From NCBI RefSeq assembly GCF_024323335.1, contig NC_066583.1:277471416-277535415 (forward strand): DNA of 64,000 bases. Direction: 5' to 3'. This document shows, in pieces, positions 22,347-33,233 of this stretch (positions are counted from its first letter, which is position 1; each line of letters starts with the position of its first letter). Origin of the DNA: Lathyrus oleraceus. Taxonomy: Eukaryota; Streptophyta; Magnoliopsida; Fabales; Fabaceae. The translations under genes were made by a program, and so were the position numbers. The notes under the pieces were generated by a model. That model saw nothing but the letters and a program-made list of their open reading frames with translations. It ran no database searches and had not been told where the DNA came from.

Positions 22347-24029
22347 CTATTGATAAATGCCTTTAGGAACTAAAAACCTCCTAAATCTACATTTAGCAAT
22401 GGAATGGCCTTTCTTGCAACAATAGAGACAAGAGAAAGTTACATTAGGATTGCTTTTGCTATCTTCATCTTTTATAACATATTTATATTTTTGATATGGA
22501 TTAACCATACTTTTTCGAAAATTTGATTTGTTGATAGCAAAAGTAATCTTGGGCTCAAGAGCCTTGTCAAGTTTGGCTTTTAGATTTCTTACTTCACCTT
22601 GCCAAATGTAACAAGTATCACACCCAAAGTTCATCATTCTACTTTTAAGGTCCTCATAACTTGTTTTTGTGCTTTCCACTATGGAAGCTTTAAGTGCCTC
22701 AAGTTTCCGTTCGGACTCTTGAATTTTATGTTCCAAATGAGAAAAAAAATTCTTATTTGAGGCAAGCCTTTTAAAGGCCTCTTTCGCTTCATAGTGTAAA
22801 GTATCAAAAGCAGTTTGCAATTCATGATGAGACATACTAGAGGATTTTTCATATTTAGCATGTCGTACCTGTTTCTTTTTGTTCTTTTGATGAGCAGAAA
22901 GACATAGATTTGCATATTCATCTTCATCACTAGAACTTTCATCATCGGAGGAGTCGCTATCGCTTTAATAAGCTATGTATGCTCTCCTTGGCTTTGATGG
23001 TTTCTTGTGTGATTTGTATGAATCTTTTTCTTTTGTCTTTTTGTTCATCGGACAGTCCGGTTTGTAGTGACCCGGCTTTCCACACTTATAGCACGACCCT
23101 CTAGTTGTTTTTCCTTTTGAGTCATCATTTTTAGAGAACCTAGATTGCTTCCAGAAGTTTACCAAGTTCTTCTCGGAATGTTGGATGTCGTTCTTTCTCA
23201 CGTAACGGTTGTAGTGTTTGACGAACAGCCCCATATCTTCACTCTTGTCCTCTTCTTCTTCGTCACTCGATGAATAATCACTTTGCTCTTTTGCTTGAGA
23301 CTTTGAGGAGGAAGTCTTTAGAGCTATTGATTTCTTTTCACTCACCTTTGCTTTGTCTTTCTTGTCTTTCTTTTCGTGTTGTTCCAGGCTTAAGAGAACT
23401 TGTTCGTGCTCTTGTAGTTTACCGAACAATGTTGTCAAGTCCAATGTGGTAAGATCATTTGCCTCTTTTATGGCGGTCACTTTCGGCTGCCATTCCCTGT
23501 TAAGACATCTTAAGATCTTATTAGTAGCAATATCATTGGAAACAGGCCTACCAAGTGAATGTAATCGATTGATGAGATGAGTGAATCTCTTTTGCATGTC
23601 GACAATGGTTTCCCCTTGCTCCATGAAAAAGAGATCAAACTCTTGTGTTAGTGTATTGATTCTAGCCAATTTAACATCATTTGTCCCCTCATGGGCAATT
23701 TGTAGTGAATCCCACATGGCCTTAGCAGTAGGACAATGGGATACACGATAGTATTCATCTACACCTAATGAGGAGATAAGAATATTTTTGGCTTTCCAAT
23801 CATAATTGTATTTCTTTTCATCATCAGCGGTCCATTGTGCTTCGGGCTTAGGCACAACTTCGTTGTTCTCATTGGTCATGGTTATTTGAATTGGACCATT
23901 GAGAATAACATTCCATATTTTTCTATCTATGGAATTTATGTGCACCCGCATACAGTCTTTCCAATAACTATAATTTTCACCATTGAAAACGGGAGCTCTA
24001 TTGTAAGCCCCTTTAGGTTCGTTAGCCAT
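22347..24029 (-). pseudogene. gag: Sirevirus-like gag (one stop)
   Basis: It starts MANEPKGAYNRAPVFNGENY at 24029, about 40 bp after the PBS. The N-terminal region (NYSYWKDCMRVHINSIDRKIW, AMWDSLQIAHEG) is the copia gag core. A zinc knuckle CYKCGKPGHYKPDC lies near residue 315. A TAA at 22965-22967 follows RRAYIAY. The same frame then continues through an acidic Ser/Asp stretch and a probable coiled coil to a second knuckle (CLYCCKKGHSIAKC), ending at 22347. The long gag with a second knuckle fits Sireviruses. With one point change the whole frame would be open, so damage is recent. Confidence 0.88.
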
Positions 24030-24065
24030 TTTCTATCAACATTGTATTTTGAAGCACGGAGTGAA

Positions 24066-24083
24066 CCGGAGCTCCTGATACCA
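24066..24083 (-). promoter_or_regulatory. Primer binding site, initiator tRNA-Met type
   Basis: The sense strand reads TGGTATCAGGAGCTCCGG two bases after the 5' LTR. The usual copia PBS core is TGGTATCAGAGC; here one extra G is present. Confidence 0.8.
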
Positions 24084-24085
24084 CT

Positions 24086-25894
24086 TGTTAGACTATAGCA
24101 CGGATCTAGAAGGGGGGGTTGAATAGATCCCAATTAAAATCTTAAGTCGGCGCTACCAATTTAAAAGAAAATTGGTTTTTAAAAATTGTTTTTAAGTGCG
24201 GAAGCAGCCGAGGAAAATTTAGTCTAAAACGAACCGTTATTGGAAAACCGGATATGCGTTAAGCTAATGGATTTGAGATAAAATGAAATACTAATCACTA
24301 CACAATTTGCACACTCAATTGATATATTTCACTAACTAGCAAGCCTAGTTCCAATGATCCAAAATACCAAATTAAACTGGATGTAAATCTAAGACAACTT
24401 TGGCTTATGCAAATTCACAAACACTTGGTGTGCATTCACTCCAAGAGATATTTGAGTTGAGTAAGTAGTTCAATTTTATCTAGTACAATAAACTATTGTA
24501 CTTTGTATTCAAACAGCAGTTTTAGTTTCTTACTCAACTTATATCAAAGTTTGGGAAAATTGCTTAAACTAAAATCACTTAATTTTTAAGCAGAAAAGCA
24601 CTTATGCAGAAAATTAAAGAAGACAGAGATTTGATGAGGCAGTTCCCCCGCCGTCCTCGCTTCGGGGTACGTCTGCCCTCAATTCTAAAAATAGAATTGA
24701 GATGATTAATTAGATATCACCTGTGAAATTTAATCGTTTATACAAGGATTGCAAAGCATGTAAACAACAGAACTTCCAATGTGTTGAATGATGCTTCCTA
24801 TCCTTGTTCCTTGATTCAAGATGAATCAAGACCTTCGATCGTTGATGCTAGACCTCCGATTCCAGCCCCTTTGTTGAAGAATCTTCCGTTCTTCAAACCC
24901 TCGACCCGGCTGATCTCAAACACAACGAGTCGAACCCGAATCCTTCAATTCAATGCCACCGAATCCGCTACTAGACTGATGAAGACTTCCTCTTCTCAAT
25001 CACCTTCGCTCGGCTGAATATTGATGAAGCGATTCGTGCAAAAACCCCCAAACACAAACCCGTATTGGAGGACAAAACCCTAACGGTTTTATTCAAGAAA
25101 GAACCTTCCACAAGCTTCAACTCGAACTGGATTCTTCGATCACAGCTTCGAACCTTATCACCTTTGCTCGATCACGAACCCCATCAAAAGTAATTGTTTG
25201 TAGATGATGAGTTGTGAAATGTTGAAGATGAAGATGATGAGTCTTGGACACCTTTTTCACTCTTTCTTGTTTCCTTGAACACTTGAACTCAATTAGCAAA
25301 TGTTAGTTAATAAAGGTGTTTTAACTTCTATATATAGTAACAGACAAAACCAATTAAAAATAACAGAATTTCAAACAGTGGAAATAACTCAGAAAACTGA
25401 GTTTACGCACGAGCGGTCGACCATAGGTCGGCGTGCGCTGAGCCGTGAGTGATGCGCCGACCCCTATGGTCGACCCATGGTTCCATGCGCTGACCCAGGA
25501 TTACTTCATTAAGCCATGCGCTGACTTCTGGTCGACTCAAGGAGTTTTTACGCTAACCCGTGAGTTATGCGCCGACCCTTATGGTCGACGCAAAAGAACA
25601 TGCGCTGACCAATCTCAGGTCTGCTGAGCTTTACGCTGACCAGTGAGCTTTGAGCTGACCCTTATGGACGACTCAAGGCCTTCAAATCTGCATAAAACTG
25701 TGTTTTGTGATTTTCATGCATTTCGTCATGATTACACTTTGTCCACATATGTTTTTGATCATTATAATAGGTTTAGACAAACGTAGAAAAGGATATGGTG
25801 GGTAATGTGTTTCATTTGTTTGTAGACGTGCATGATGGTCTTTTGTCATCATCGAAACTTGCGATCGTATGTTGTCTGACTCTTTGTCTTTACA
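24086..25894 (-). repeat. Sirevirus-like 5' LTR
   Basis: The LTR is 1809 bp, identical in length to the copy at 14751-16559 with about 20 substitutions by eye. The U3 repeat cluster is present with one GTCGAC changed to GACGAC. The LTR drives transcription leftward into gag. Confidence 0.95.
25328..25337 (-). promoter_or_regulatory. TATA box, Sirevirus-like 5' LTR
   Basis: CTATATATAG, the same as in the 3' LTR. As this is the 5' LTR, it is the likely promoter of the element. Confidence 0.6.
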
Positions 25895-25899
25895 CTTCC
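25895..25899. repeat. Target site duplication CTTCC, right copy
   Basis: It matches 14746-14750. Removing the element and one CTTCC restores the Athila-like gag frame. Confidence 0.92.
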
Positions 25900-26481
25900 G
25901 TACCATCCTTGGAGGATCTTGTTAAGCAAATGGTCGTGAACAACCTCCAGTTCCAACAAAGGACCGATGCTAGCATTCAGACCTTAAACACACAGATGGG
26001 ACAGCTTGCTACTCAAATAAATAACATGCACGCTGAAGGTTTGAACCAACTTCCAGCCCAGACAGTTGTCAATCCGAATGGTCCTAATGCTAATGTGAGC
26101 GCAATATCTTTGAGATCCAGAAAAGTTACAGAACCAGCCCCTGAAAAAAATAAAAAAACCATTGAGGTAACTTCTGAACTTTCTCCTTCTGAGCCTCACC
26201 CAGCTGAACTTTCTTCTCCTTCTTCTGTTGTGGTCGAAACTGAAAAAATTAAAGAAAAGGGGTATGGGCCACCAGTCCCCTTCCCACATAGAGTTCTGAA
26301 AAATAAAATAATTGAGGAGGGAGACAAAGAAAGAGAGATACTGGATGTTTTCCGAAAGGTTGCGGTAAACATTCCGCTACTTGATATTATTAAGTAGGTT
26401 CCTAAGTATGCAAAGTTTCTGAAAGATTTGGGTACCAACAAGAGGAGGATTAAGGGAAGTGAAAGAGTAAACTTATGATGA
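25900..26481 (+). pseudogene. gag: Athila-like gag, 3' part (broken)
   Basis: This continues the gag frame after the nested Sirevirus-like insertion (SVPSLEDLVKQMVVNN). It runs through a probable coiled coil (QTLNTQMGQLATQINNM), a Pro/Glu-rich linker and a conserved block before the protease (GYGPPVPFPHRVL). Stops lie at 26395-26397 (TAG where Gln is expected) and as a double TGA at 26476-26481. The frame is otherwise unbroken into the protease. Confidence 0.8.
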
Positions 26482-28317
26482 AATATTTCTGCCTTTATTC
26501 AGCCTAAACAATCATCCAAGCAGATTGTAGGCGAGCAAAATGTTTCAGCCCTCACTACTCAGGTTCTGCCACAAAAGCAAAAGGATCCAGGAACATTTTT
26601 TATTCCTTGTACCATCGGGGATAGTAAATTTGAGAATTGCATGCTTGATTTGGGAGCGGGCATTAATGTTATGCCTACTTCTGTTTATAATAACCTTTGT
26701 CTTGGTCCTTTGCAGCATACAGGTTTAATCATTCAATTGGCAAACAGGAGCAACGCTCGACCCGCCGGGGTAGTCGAAGATGTTCTTGTTCAAGTTAACG
26801 ATTTGATTTTTCCTGTAGATTTCTATATTCTAGACATGGAAGGAGAAACCAAGACAAGCAGAGCTCCCATCATTTTAGGCAGACCGTTCATGAAAACGGT
26901 GAAGACAAAAATTGATGTTGACGATGGAACCATGTCCATGGAATTTGGTGACATTGTCGCAAAATTTAACATTTTTGATGCCATGAAACACCCTGTGGAG
27001 GAGCATTCCGTTTTTCATATTGAGCTGACTTCTGAATTAGTTGATGACGCTAGTTCTGAACTATTTGCGCTTGATTTTCCATCTCTCTCTGGTTTTAATG
27101 ATATTTATTCATGTTCTGATTGTACTGACACTAACGTTTGTGTTGTCTGTGCTGAGATTGATGCTGCCTTGCAGGCTGATACATTTCCTACAGGTGAAGT
27201 TGTTACCAATAAACCTGTTTTTGCAGTTGATGCTCTTAACATCCCAGCTGCCCCAAGCATTCCATCCACCGAGCAGCCCCCGTTCTTAGAGCTAAAAGAG
27301 CTCCCTGAGAACCTGAAATATGCTTACTTGGAGAGTAATGAGAAACTCCCTGTTATTATCTCTTCTAACCTTGATTTCGATCAAGAACACAAACTTTTGC
27401 AGGTTTTGAAGAAGCATAAGAAGGAAATCGGGTGGACATTAGCCGACCTTCCAAGTATTAGTCCATCGATGTGCATGCACAGAATTCTACTTGAGGATGG
27501 ATCCAAAACAGTAAGGCAACCCCAAAGGAGGCTTAATCCTTTGATTGTTGATGTTGTGAAGAAAGAGGTAACCAAACTCTTGCAATCAGGTATAATTTAT
27601 CCTATCTCTGACAGTAAGTGGGTAAGCCCAGTGGAGGTTGTACCTAAGAAATCTGGACTTACAGTGGTGAAAAATGAAAAGAATGAACTTGTTCCCACTA
27701 GAGTTCAGAACAGCTGGAGAGTTTGTATTGATTACAGGAGATTAAACCAGGCTACGAGAAAGGATCATTTTCCTTTACCGTTCATTGACCAAATGCTTGA
27801 ACGGTTAGCTGGTAAATCACACTATTGTTTTCTTGATGGTTTTTCAGGTTATTTTCAGATTCATATTGCACCGGAGGATCAAGAGAAGACGACTTTTACT
27901 TGTCCTTTCGGTACTTTTGCTTACAGGAGGATGCCTTTTGGTCTTTGCAATGCTCCTGGCACTTTCCAGCGATGCATGATTAGCATTTTTTCTAATTTTA
28001 TCAAAAATTGCATGGAGGTTTTTATGGATGATTTCACTGTCTATGGTTCCTCTTTTGATGCATGCTTGAACAGTTTAACCTTGATTTTAGAAAGATGCAT
28101 CGAGACTAACCTTGTTTTGAATTATGAAAAATGTCATTTTATGGTTGAGCAGGGAATTGTTCTTGGTCACATTATTTCTGAAAAAGGAATTTCTGTTGAC
28201 CCTGCTAAGATTGATGTAATTTCTACACTGCCTTACCCTTCTTGCGTTCGCGAGATTTGTTCTTTTCTTGGTCATGCAGGTTTTTACAGGCGTTTCATCA
28301 AGGATTTCGTAAGATAG
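26482..28317 (+). pseudogene. pol: Athila-like protease and reverse transcriptase
   Basis: The aspartic protease active site is LDLGAGINVMP near 26645, where Ty3/gypsy families have D-[ST/L]-G-A. The flap and C-terminal region includes APIILGRPFMKT. RT follows after a spacer: a start near WVSPVEVVPKKSG, then RVCIDYRRLNQATRKDHFPL, FLDGFSGYFQI, RRMPFGLCNAPGTFQRCM and the catalytic VFMDDFTVYG near 28020. The Met of FMDD is normal for Athila. The frame stays open to 28317, then is lost at FYRRFIKDF by a net one-base deletion; RNase H continues in the next frame. Confidence 0.9.
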
Positions 28318-28841
28318 CTCTTCCGCTGTCAAACTTGTTGAAGAATGACGTCACTTTCAGCTTCGATGATAAGTGCAAACAAGTGTTTGACTTCTTGAAG
28401 AAAGCATTGACTTCCGCTCCCATAATCCAGCCCCCTGACTGGAGCCTCCCGTTTGAGCTTATGTGTGATGCTTCTAATTATGTTGTTGGGGCTGTCCTTG
28501 CACAAAGAGTTGACAAGGCTGCCCATGTTATTTACTATGCTTCTAGGACTTCAGATTCTGCACAGTCAAATTACACTACCTTTGAAAAAGAACTGCTAGC
28601 TATTGTTTTTGCTCTTGATAAATTCAGATCTTATTTGCTAGGTTCCAAGGTTGTTGTTTTTACTGACCATGCAGCTTTAAAGTACTTGCTGAAGAAGCCG
28701 GATGCAAAATCGAGATTGATTCGGTGGATGTTGTTGCTCCAAGAGTTTAATGTTGAGATTAAAGACAAAAGTGGAGCTGAGAACTTAGTGGTTGATCACT
28801 TGAGCAGGATAGAGAGAAATGAAGATCCTTTTCCTATTTAG
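28318..28841 (+). pseudogene. pol: Athila-like RNase H
   Basis: After the frameshift the sequence [13 protein letters not shown] resumes the pol order. The RNase H shows [19 protein letters not shown] (first Asp), [18 protein letters not shown] (Glu) and [14 protein letters not shown] (Asp). It ends at a TAG (28839-28841) in place of a probable Gln codon, and the integrase follows in the same frame. Confidence 0.85.
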
Positions 28842-30197
28842 GATGACTTTCCTGATGAGCAGTTGTTTCTTTTGCATGGGATTACACCTTGGTTTGCTGA
28901 CATTGTTAATTTTCTTGTTGCTGGTTTTTTTCCTACGGGTGCATCGAGATCACAGGTTCATAAACTCAAGAGTGATGCCAAATATTATGTTTGGGATGAT
29001 CCATATCTATGGAAGTTTGGTAGTGATCAGGTAATCAGGAGATGTGTCTCCGACAATGAGATTGAATCTATTTTGAATTTTTCTCATGCATCTCAAGTCG
29101 GCGGACACTTTGGTCCTCAAAGGACGGCTAGAAAGGTCCTTGATTCAGGTTTCTATTGGCCAACTGTTTTTAAGGATGCTTATGAGACTTACCGCACTTG
29201 TAAAGAGTGCCAGATAGCAGGTACAAACATCACTCGCAAGAGTAAAATGCCTCAGCAACCTATGCTTTTCTGTGAGGTATTTGATGTATGGGGAATCGAC
29301 TTCATGGGTCCCTTTCCTGTATCATTTGGTTTTCTTTACATTTTGCTTGCTGTTGATTATGTTTCAAAGTGGGTGGAAGCTATCCCCACTAGGAATAATG
29401 ATTATAGAGTTGTTGCAGATTTTGTCAGGTCTAATATTTTTTGCAGGTTTGGAATACCGCGAGCTATCATCAGTGACCAAGGCACTCATTTCTGTAACCG
29501 CACCATGGAAGCTTTACTCCGGAAGTATGGAGTTGTGCACAGAGTCTCTACTGCTTATCACCCACAAACTAATGGGCAAGCTGAGATCTCAAACAGGGAG
29601 ATCAAACAGGTTTTAGAGAAAATGGTGCAGCCAAACAGGAAGGACTGGAGTCGTCGTCTAGAAGACGCACTTTGGGCTCAAAGAACCGCTTTCAAGACAC
29701 CCATTGGGATGTCTCCTTATCGCCTTGTTTTTGGTAAGGCATGTCATCTTCCTGTTGAGATAGAACACCGTGCTTATTGGGCGATGAAAAGTTGTAATTT
29801 GGAGATGCAACAAGCAGGTATTGAAAGAAAACTCCAATTACAACAGTTGGAAGAGCTTAGATTAGAGGCTTATGAAAGCTCTAGGATTTATAAAGATAAA
29901 ACTAAGCACTTCCATGATAATATGATTTCTAGGAAGGAATTTTCTGTGGGCCAACAAGTTTTATTGTTTAACTCCCGCCTTAAGCTTATGGCTGGGAAAC
30001 TTCGATCCAAATGGATTGGCCCCTTTCTTGTTACTAATGTTTTCCCTCATGGTGCAGTAGAAATAAAAAGTGCAGGTACTGACAAAGTCTTCAAGGTTAA
30101 CGGGCAGCGTCTGAAGTTATTCCATGCAAGTTCGGTGCTTGAAGATGAAAGCATAGAGGAGCTTTCTTTGGAAGCGCCTGACTACACTGCAACTTGA
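28842..30197 (+). CDS. pol: Athila-like integrase
   Basis: The region continues the RNase H frame after one stop. It includes an HHCC zinc region ([18 protein letters not shown] to [10 protein letters not shown]) and the core with [20 protein letters not shown] and [18 protein letters not shown], giving the D, D and E of the catalytic triad. The C-terminal part ([23 protein letters not shown]) is the GPF/Y-type module seen in Ty3/gypsy integrases. No stop interrupts it up to 30197. It is part of a polyprotein in a defective element, so expression is doubtful. Confidence 0.88.
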   Translation, partial: DDFPDEQLFLLHGITPWFADIVNFLVAGFFPTGASRSQVHKLKSDAKYYVWDDPYLWKFGSDQVIRRCVSDNEIESILNFSHASQVGGHFGPQRTARKVLDSGFYWPTVFKDAYETYRTCKECQIAGTNITRKSKMPQQPMLFCEVFDVWGIDFMGPFPVSFGFLYILLAVDYVSKWVEAIPTRNNDYRVVADFVRSNIFCRFGIPRAIISDQGTHFCNRTMEALLRKYGVVHRVSTAYHPQTNGQAEISNREIKQVLEKMVQPNRKDWSRRLEDALWAQRTAFKTPIGMSPYRLVFGKACHLPVEIEHRAYWAMKSCNLEMQQAGIERKLQLQQLEELRLEAYESSRIYKDKTKHFHDNMISRKEFSVGQQVLLFNSRLKLMAGKLRSKWIGPFLVTNVFPHGAVEIKSAGTDKVFKVNGQRLKLFHASSVLEDESIEELSLEAPDYTAT

Positions 30198-31165
30198 TCA
30201 GTGAGTCTTTCTTTCCTTCTCTCTACTTTATTAGTAAAGTCCTTTCATTGAGGGCAATGCTTAGTTTAAGTATGGGGGAGGGAATCGTGTGTTTTCTTTG
30301 TTTTTGTTAGTGTTTTGTTTGTTTTTAGTCATTAACAAAAAAATAAAAAAATGCATCTTCTTGAAAGTTTTAGGCTATAGGTTACTTTGAGTCGAGTTTG
30401 TGGAGACTTGGGAAAAATTCACAAGATCGATATTGTTTTAACACCGTAAGTCTCCTGCATATGGAAATTGAGTTGAATTTTTATTATGTTTTAACCTTAC
30501 ATTCTCATCCTCTGACAGCTCTTGAGTAGTTTATTTCAGCAGTCAGCACCATCTCACACACACTCTACGCAGGGAAGCCGATGAATATAAGTGAGTGTTC
30601 CGGGAAAAAAAAGAGAAAAATAAATAAAGGAATTCACCTTCTAAGTTTGGTGACCCTCACCCGGTCACTTAACCCAACGGTTGTGGAACCTTCAAAAAAA
30701 AGTTGGAAATAAGACTCTTTTGTAGTTGGTTCAGCGGTTTTTTGTGCTGAACTTGGTAGGGCGGATTACGGTCCGATTCCCCGCAACTACAATTGAGTAT
30801 GCAAAGGGTTATGCCACTTAAGTACCAGAACCCCGTGCAAAAAAGGATCAGAGTCACTAACCGGTCGCCTTGCTATGAGTGTGTGGAGATAACGGGCTCA
30901 ATGTGATTGCGCCTGAATGAAAAAGAGCCAAAGAAGGATGAGTAAGTTAGGCTTTAATATAATAACATGATTCGAGTTTATTTGTGTAATCAGGAGGTTT
31001 ATGTTTGCATAACTGTGGATTAGTGTTCTTACAATATCCTTAGTTTGCAAGATTAGTACCTATCAAAGCAAACTTAACCGAAGATGACTTGTAGCCTAGA
31101 ATGAGTAACCGTTGATGTGTCTGTGTTTTGTTTTGTTTTTCATTTTGCTCGGAGTGCAAAAGTTC
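30198..31165 (+). other. Athila-like 3' non-coding region
   Basis: This is a spacer of about 970 bp between integrase and the polypurine tract. Many Athila elements carry an envelope-like ORF here; this one has none. It holds T-rich runs, A-rich runs near 30605 and 30700, and a purine-rich GTATGGGGGAGGGAAT near 30270 that looks like an additional polypurine tract. Confidence 0.7.
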
Positions 31166-31180
31166 AAGTGTGGGGGAATT
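31166..31180 (+). promoter_or_regulatory. Polypurine tract of Athila-like element
   Basis: AAGTGTGGGGGAATT lies directly before the 3' LTR start TGATCAG. Confidence 0.75.
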
Positions 31181-32249
31181 TGATCAGTGCATTTTGGATG
31201 CACGTTCTTCCATGTTTGTACTTAAGCATTTCTTCGGTTTGCTTTGATTACTTTTATGTTTTAATGTGTTTTCATAATTTATGTTATTTTTGCACTTATT
31301 TAATTTTCGTATTTACTTTTCAGCATTAGCAGCTTTCGTGAGAAAAATCATATCTTGAGCTAGGAGTATCGGATTGAGACGTGCTACCAGTCGATGGAAA
31401 GCTAAGAAAAAGATCTACAACTTTTGCTCAGAAGTCGAGAGCTGAATCAGACTGTAGCAGGGCCAGAAATTTCGTTGAAGCTGCTGCATTATTTTTATAT
31501 TTTGTTTGGGTTAGTTGTATTGGGCCCGAATCATACATTTGACCCGGTTGAGTTGTGAAACGGGTTTGGGTGTTTTTATCTAGGTTAGGCAGCCAAAAAC
31601 AGGGTTACATTTTTCTGTTCATGTACGATTTTTTGAGAGCTAGCAAGATGACTATGGAGAACTAATCCCTTTTGAATCAACCTGCTGTAATTCAGAATCC
31701 GCTTTGAGGTTTTTATTAATTCCAATTTGTTTCCTTTGAATTCTTCTTATAATTCCAATTATTTGCTTAATCTAATTGTTGCTATAGGATAGAATCCTTA
31801 AATTCGATTGATGAATGATGATCCCGAATCAATTTCGTGTTAACATAGCTTTTATTTTATCACGAACGATCAAGTTCCGTCTGCTTAATTCGCAATAGTT
31901 TTCAATCCATTTGCTTAATTCGGAATTTGGGAATATTACTCGCATAATTTCCTTTACGCTTGTTAATGGTAATTGTAATCGAATAGGAGCAGACCGTTAG
32001 GGATTTGGAATTTTATAAGAATCAATGATAAGTCGGAAGATGATGCAGTAGGTTGGTTCATGTCAACTTATTTTATAATCACTTTTAATAATCACTTTTT
32101 CGAATCTAAATCAACCAACCCCCCCCCCTTTTTGTTCTATCGATAGATTAATTAAACAAGAATTCTTGAGAATGATATTTGAGTCAATTTGTCGTTAAAC
32201 TACATTTTTGAAAAACTACTCGTTTTGATCCGCGTGCGACAGCGGATCA
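31181..32249 (+). repeat. Athila-like element 3' LTR
   Basis: The LTR is 1069 bp, homologous to 12031-13077 with several percent divergence. It includes an extra segment of about 30 bp with a doubled AATCACTTTT before a shorter poly-C run (near 32118). Confidence 0.93.
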
Positions 32250-32254
32250 ATGAT
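32250..32254. repeat. Target site duplication ATGAT, right copy
   Basis: It matches 12026-12030 and marks the integration point inside Ogre-1 pol. Confidence 0.9.
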
Positions 32255-33233
32255 CAACGGTCTTCCTTCAACAGGCGGAGACAGGATCAGAGGCTCAAGC
32301 AAATATTCCTTGATACTGTCAAAAGCTTTATGGCAGTCTTCGGTCCAATCACAAGACTGATCTTTCCGAAGAATCTTGAATATAGGTGCACATGTGGTAG
32401 TCATGTGCAAAATGAATCTTGAGATATAATTCAAGCGGCCGAGAAAACCTCTGACTTGCTTCTCAATTTTGGGCGCAGGCATCTCTTGTATTGCTTTGAC
32501 CTTGGCAGGATCAACTTCAATACCCCTCTCAATAACAATAAAGCCCAACAACTTACCAGAACGAATGCCAAAAGTACACTTATTGGTATTCAAGCGGAGT
32601 TTATACTTCCTCAAACGCTGGAATAACTTCAACAAATGCTTAACATATTCCTCTTTATTAATTGATTTAGCAATCATATCATCAGTGTAGACTTCGATCT
32701 CTTTATGCATCATATCATAAAAAAGAGTAGTCATCGCTCTTTGGTATGTTGCACCAACATTCTTTAAACCGAAAATCATCACCCTATAACAAAATGTTCC
32801 CCAAGGTGTAATGAATGTGGTCTTCTCCATATCTTCGGGTGCCATCTTGATCTGATTATATCCAGAAAATCCATCCATAAATGAAAAGACTTTGAATTTA
32901 GATGTATTGTTTACCAACATATCAATGTGTGGCAGAGGAAAATCATCTTTCGGATTGGCTTTATTCAAATCTCTATAATCAACGCACATACAGACTTTTC
33001 CATCTTTTTTCCAAACAGGCACAATATTGGCCACCCACTATGGATACTCAGCAGTCACAAGGAAACCGACATCAATCTGCTTCTGCACTTCTTCTTTGAT
33101 CTTTACTGCCATATCAGAATGAGTTCTCCTCAACTTCTGCTTGACTGGCGGGCATTCTGGCTTCAACGACAATCTATGCTCCACAATCTCAAAATCCAAA
33201 CAGGCATGTCTTGATAGGACCAAACAAACACAT
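32250..33233 (-). pseudogene. pol: Ogre-1 reverse transcriptase (broken)
   Basis: Reading leftward: PVKQKLRRTHSDMAVKIKEE, then RT motifs VCMCVDYRDLNKANPKDDFP, FMDGFSGYNQIKMAPEDMEK, TPWGTFCYRVMIFGLKN and the active site VYTDDMIAKS. Ogre-2 has YVDD there, so the second position has changed to Thr, an unusual residue at this site. A TAG (Gln codon changed) interrupts the frame near 33038 at YP*WVAN, and the extreme 5' end is in another frame. At 32250 the gene is cut by the Athila-like element and continues at 12030. The RT exon starts immediately after gag here; protease and intron are missing. Confidence 0.87.

Larger units (their letters stand above)
14751..25894 (-). mobile_element. Sirevirus-like Ty1/copia element with envelope-position ORF
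   Basis: The element is 11144 bp, with two LTRs of exactly 1809 bp. On the minus strand the order is 5' LTR, tRNA-Met type PBS, gag with zinc knuckles, pol (protease, integrase, RT, RNase H), a further long ORF, a cluster of polypurine tracts and the 3' LTR. Integrase ahead of RT identifies Ty1/copia. The extra ORF after pol and the multiple polypurine tracts fit Sireviruses (SIRE/Maximus). It is the youngest insertion in the window: about 20 differences were counted by eye between LTRs. Coding damage is small: one stop in gag, a frame change between gag and pol, and one stop in pol. Confidence 0.92.
12031..32249 (+). mobile_element. Athila-like Ty3/gypsy element with nested Sirevirus
   Basis: Two LTRs of 1047 and 1069 bp, both starting TGATCAGTGC and ending GCGGATCA, bracket a PBS, gag, protease, RT, RNase H, integrase and a polypurine tract. 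ATGAT is duplicated on both sides. The tRNA-Asp-like PBS, the gag type and the FMDD form of the RT active site fit the Athila clade. There is no envelope-position ORF between integrase (ends 30197) and the PPT, so it is closer to Athila relatives without that gene. The Sirevirus-like element at 14751-25894 splits gag. Without it the element is about 9.1 kb. Stops in gag, the gag-protease linker and pol, plus a frameshift near 28310, make it defective. The LTRs differ by roughly 4% by eye. Confidence 0.9.
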
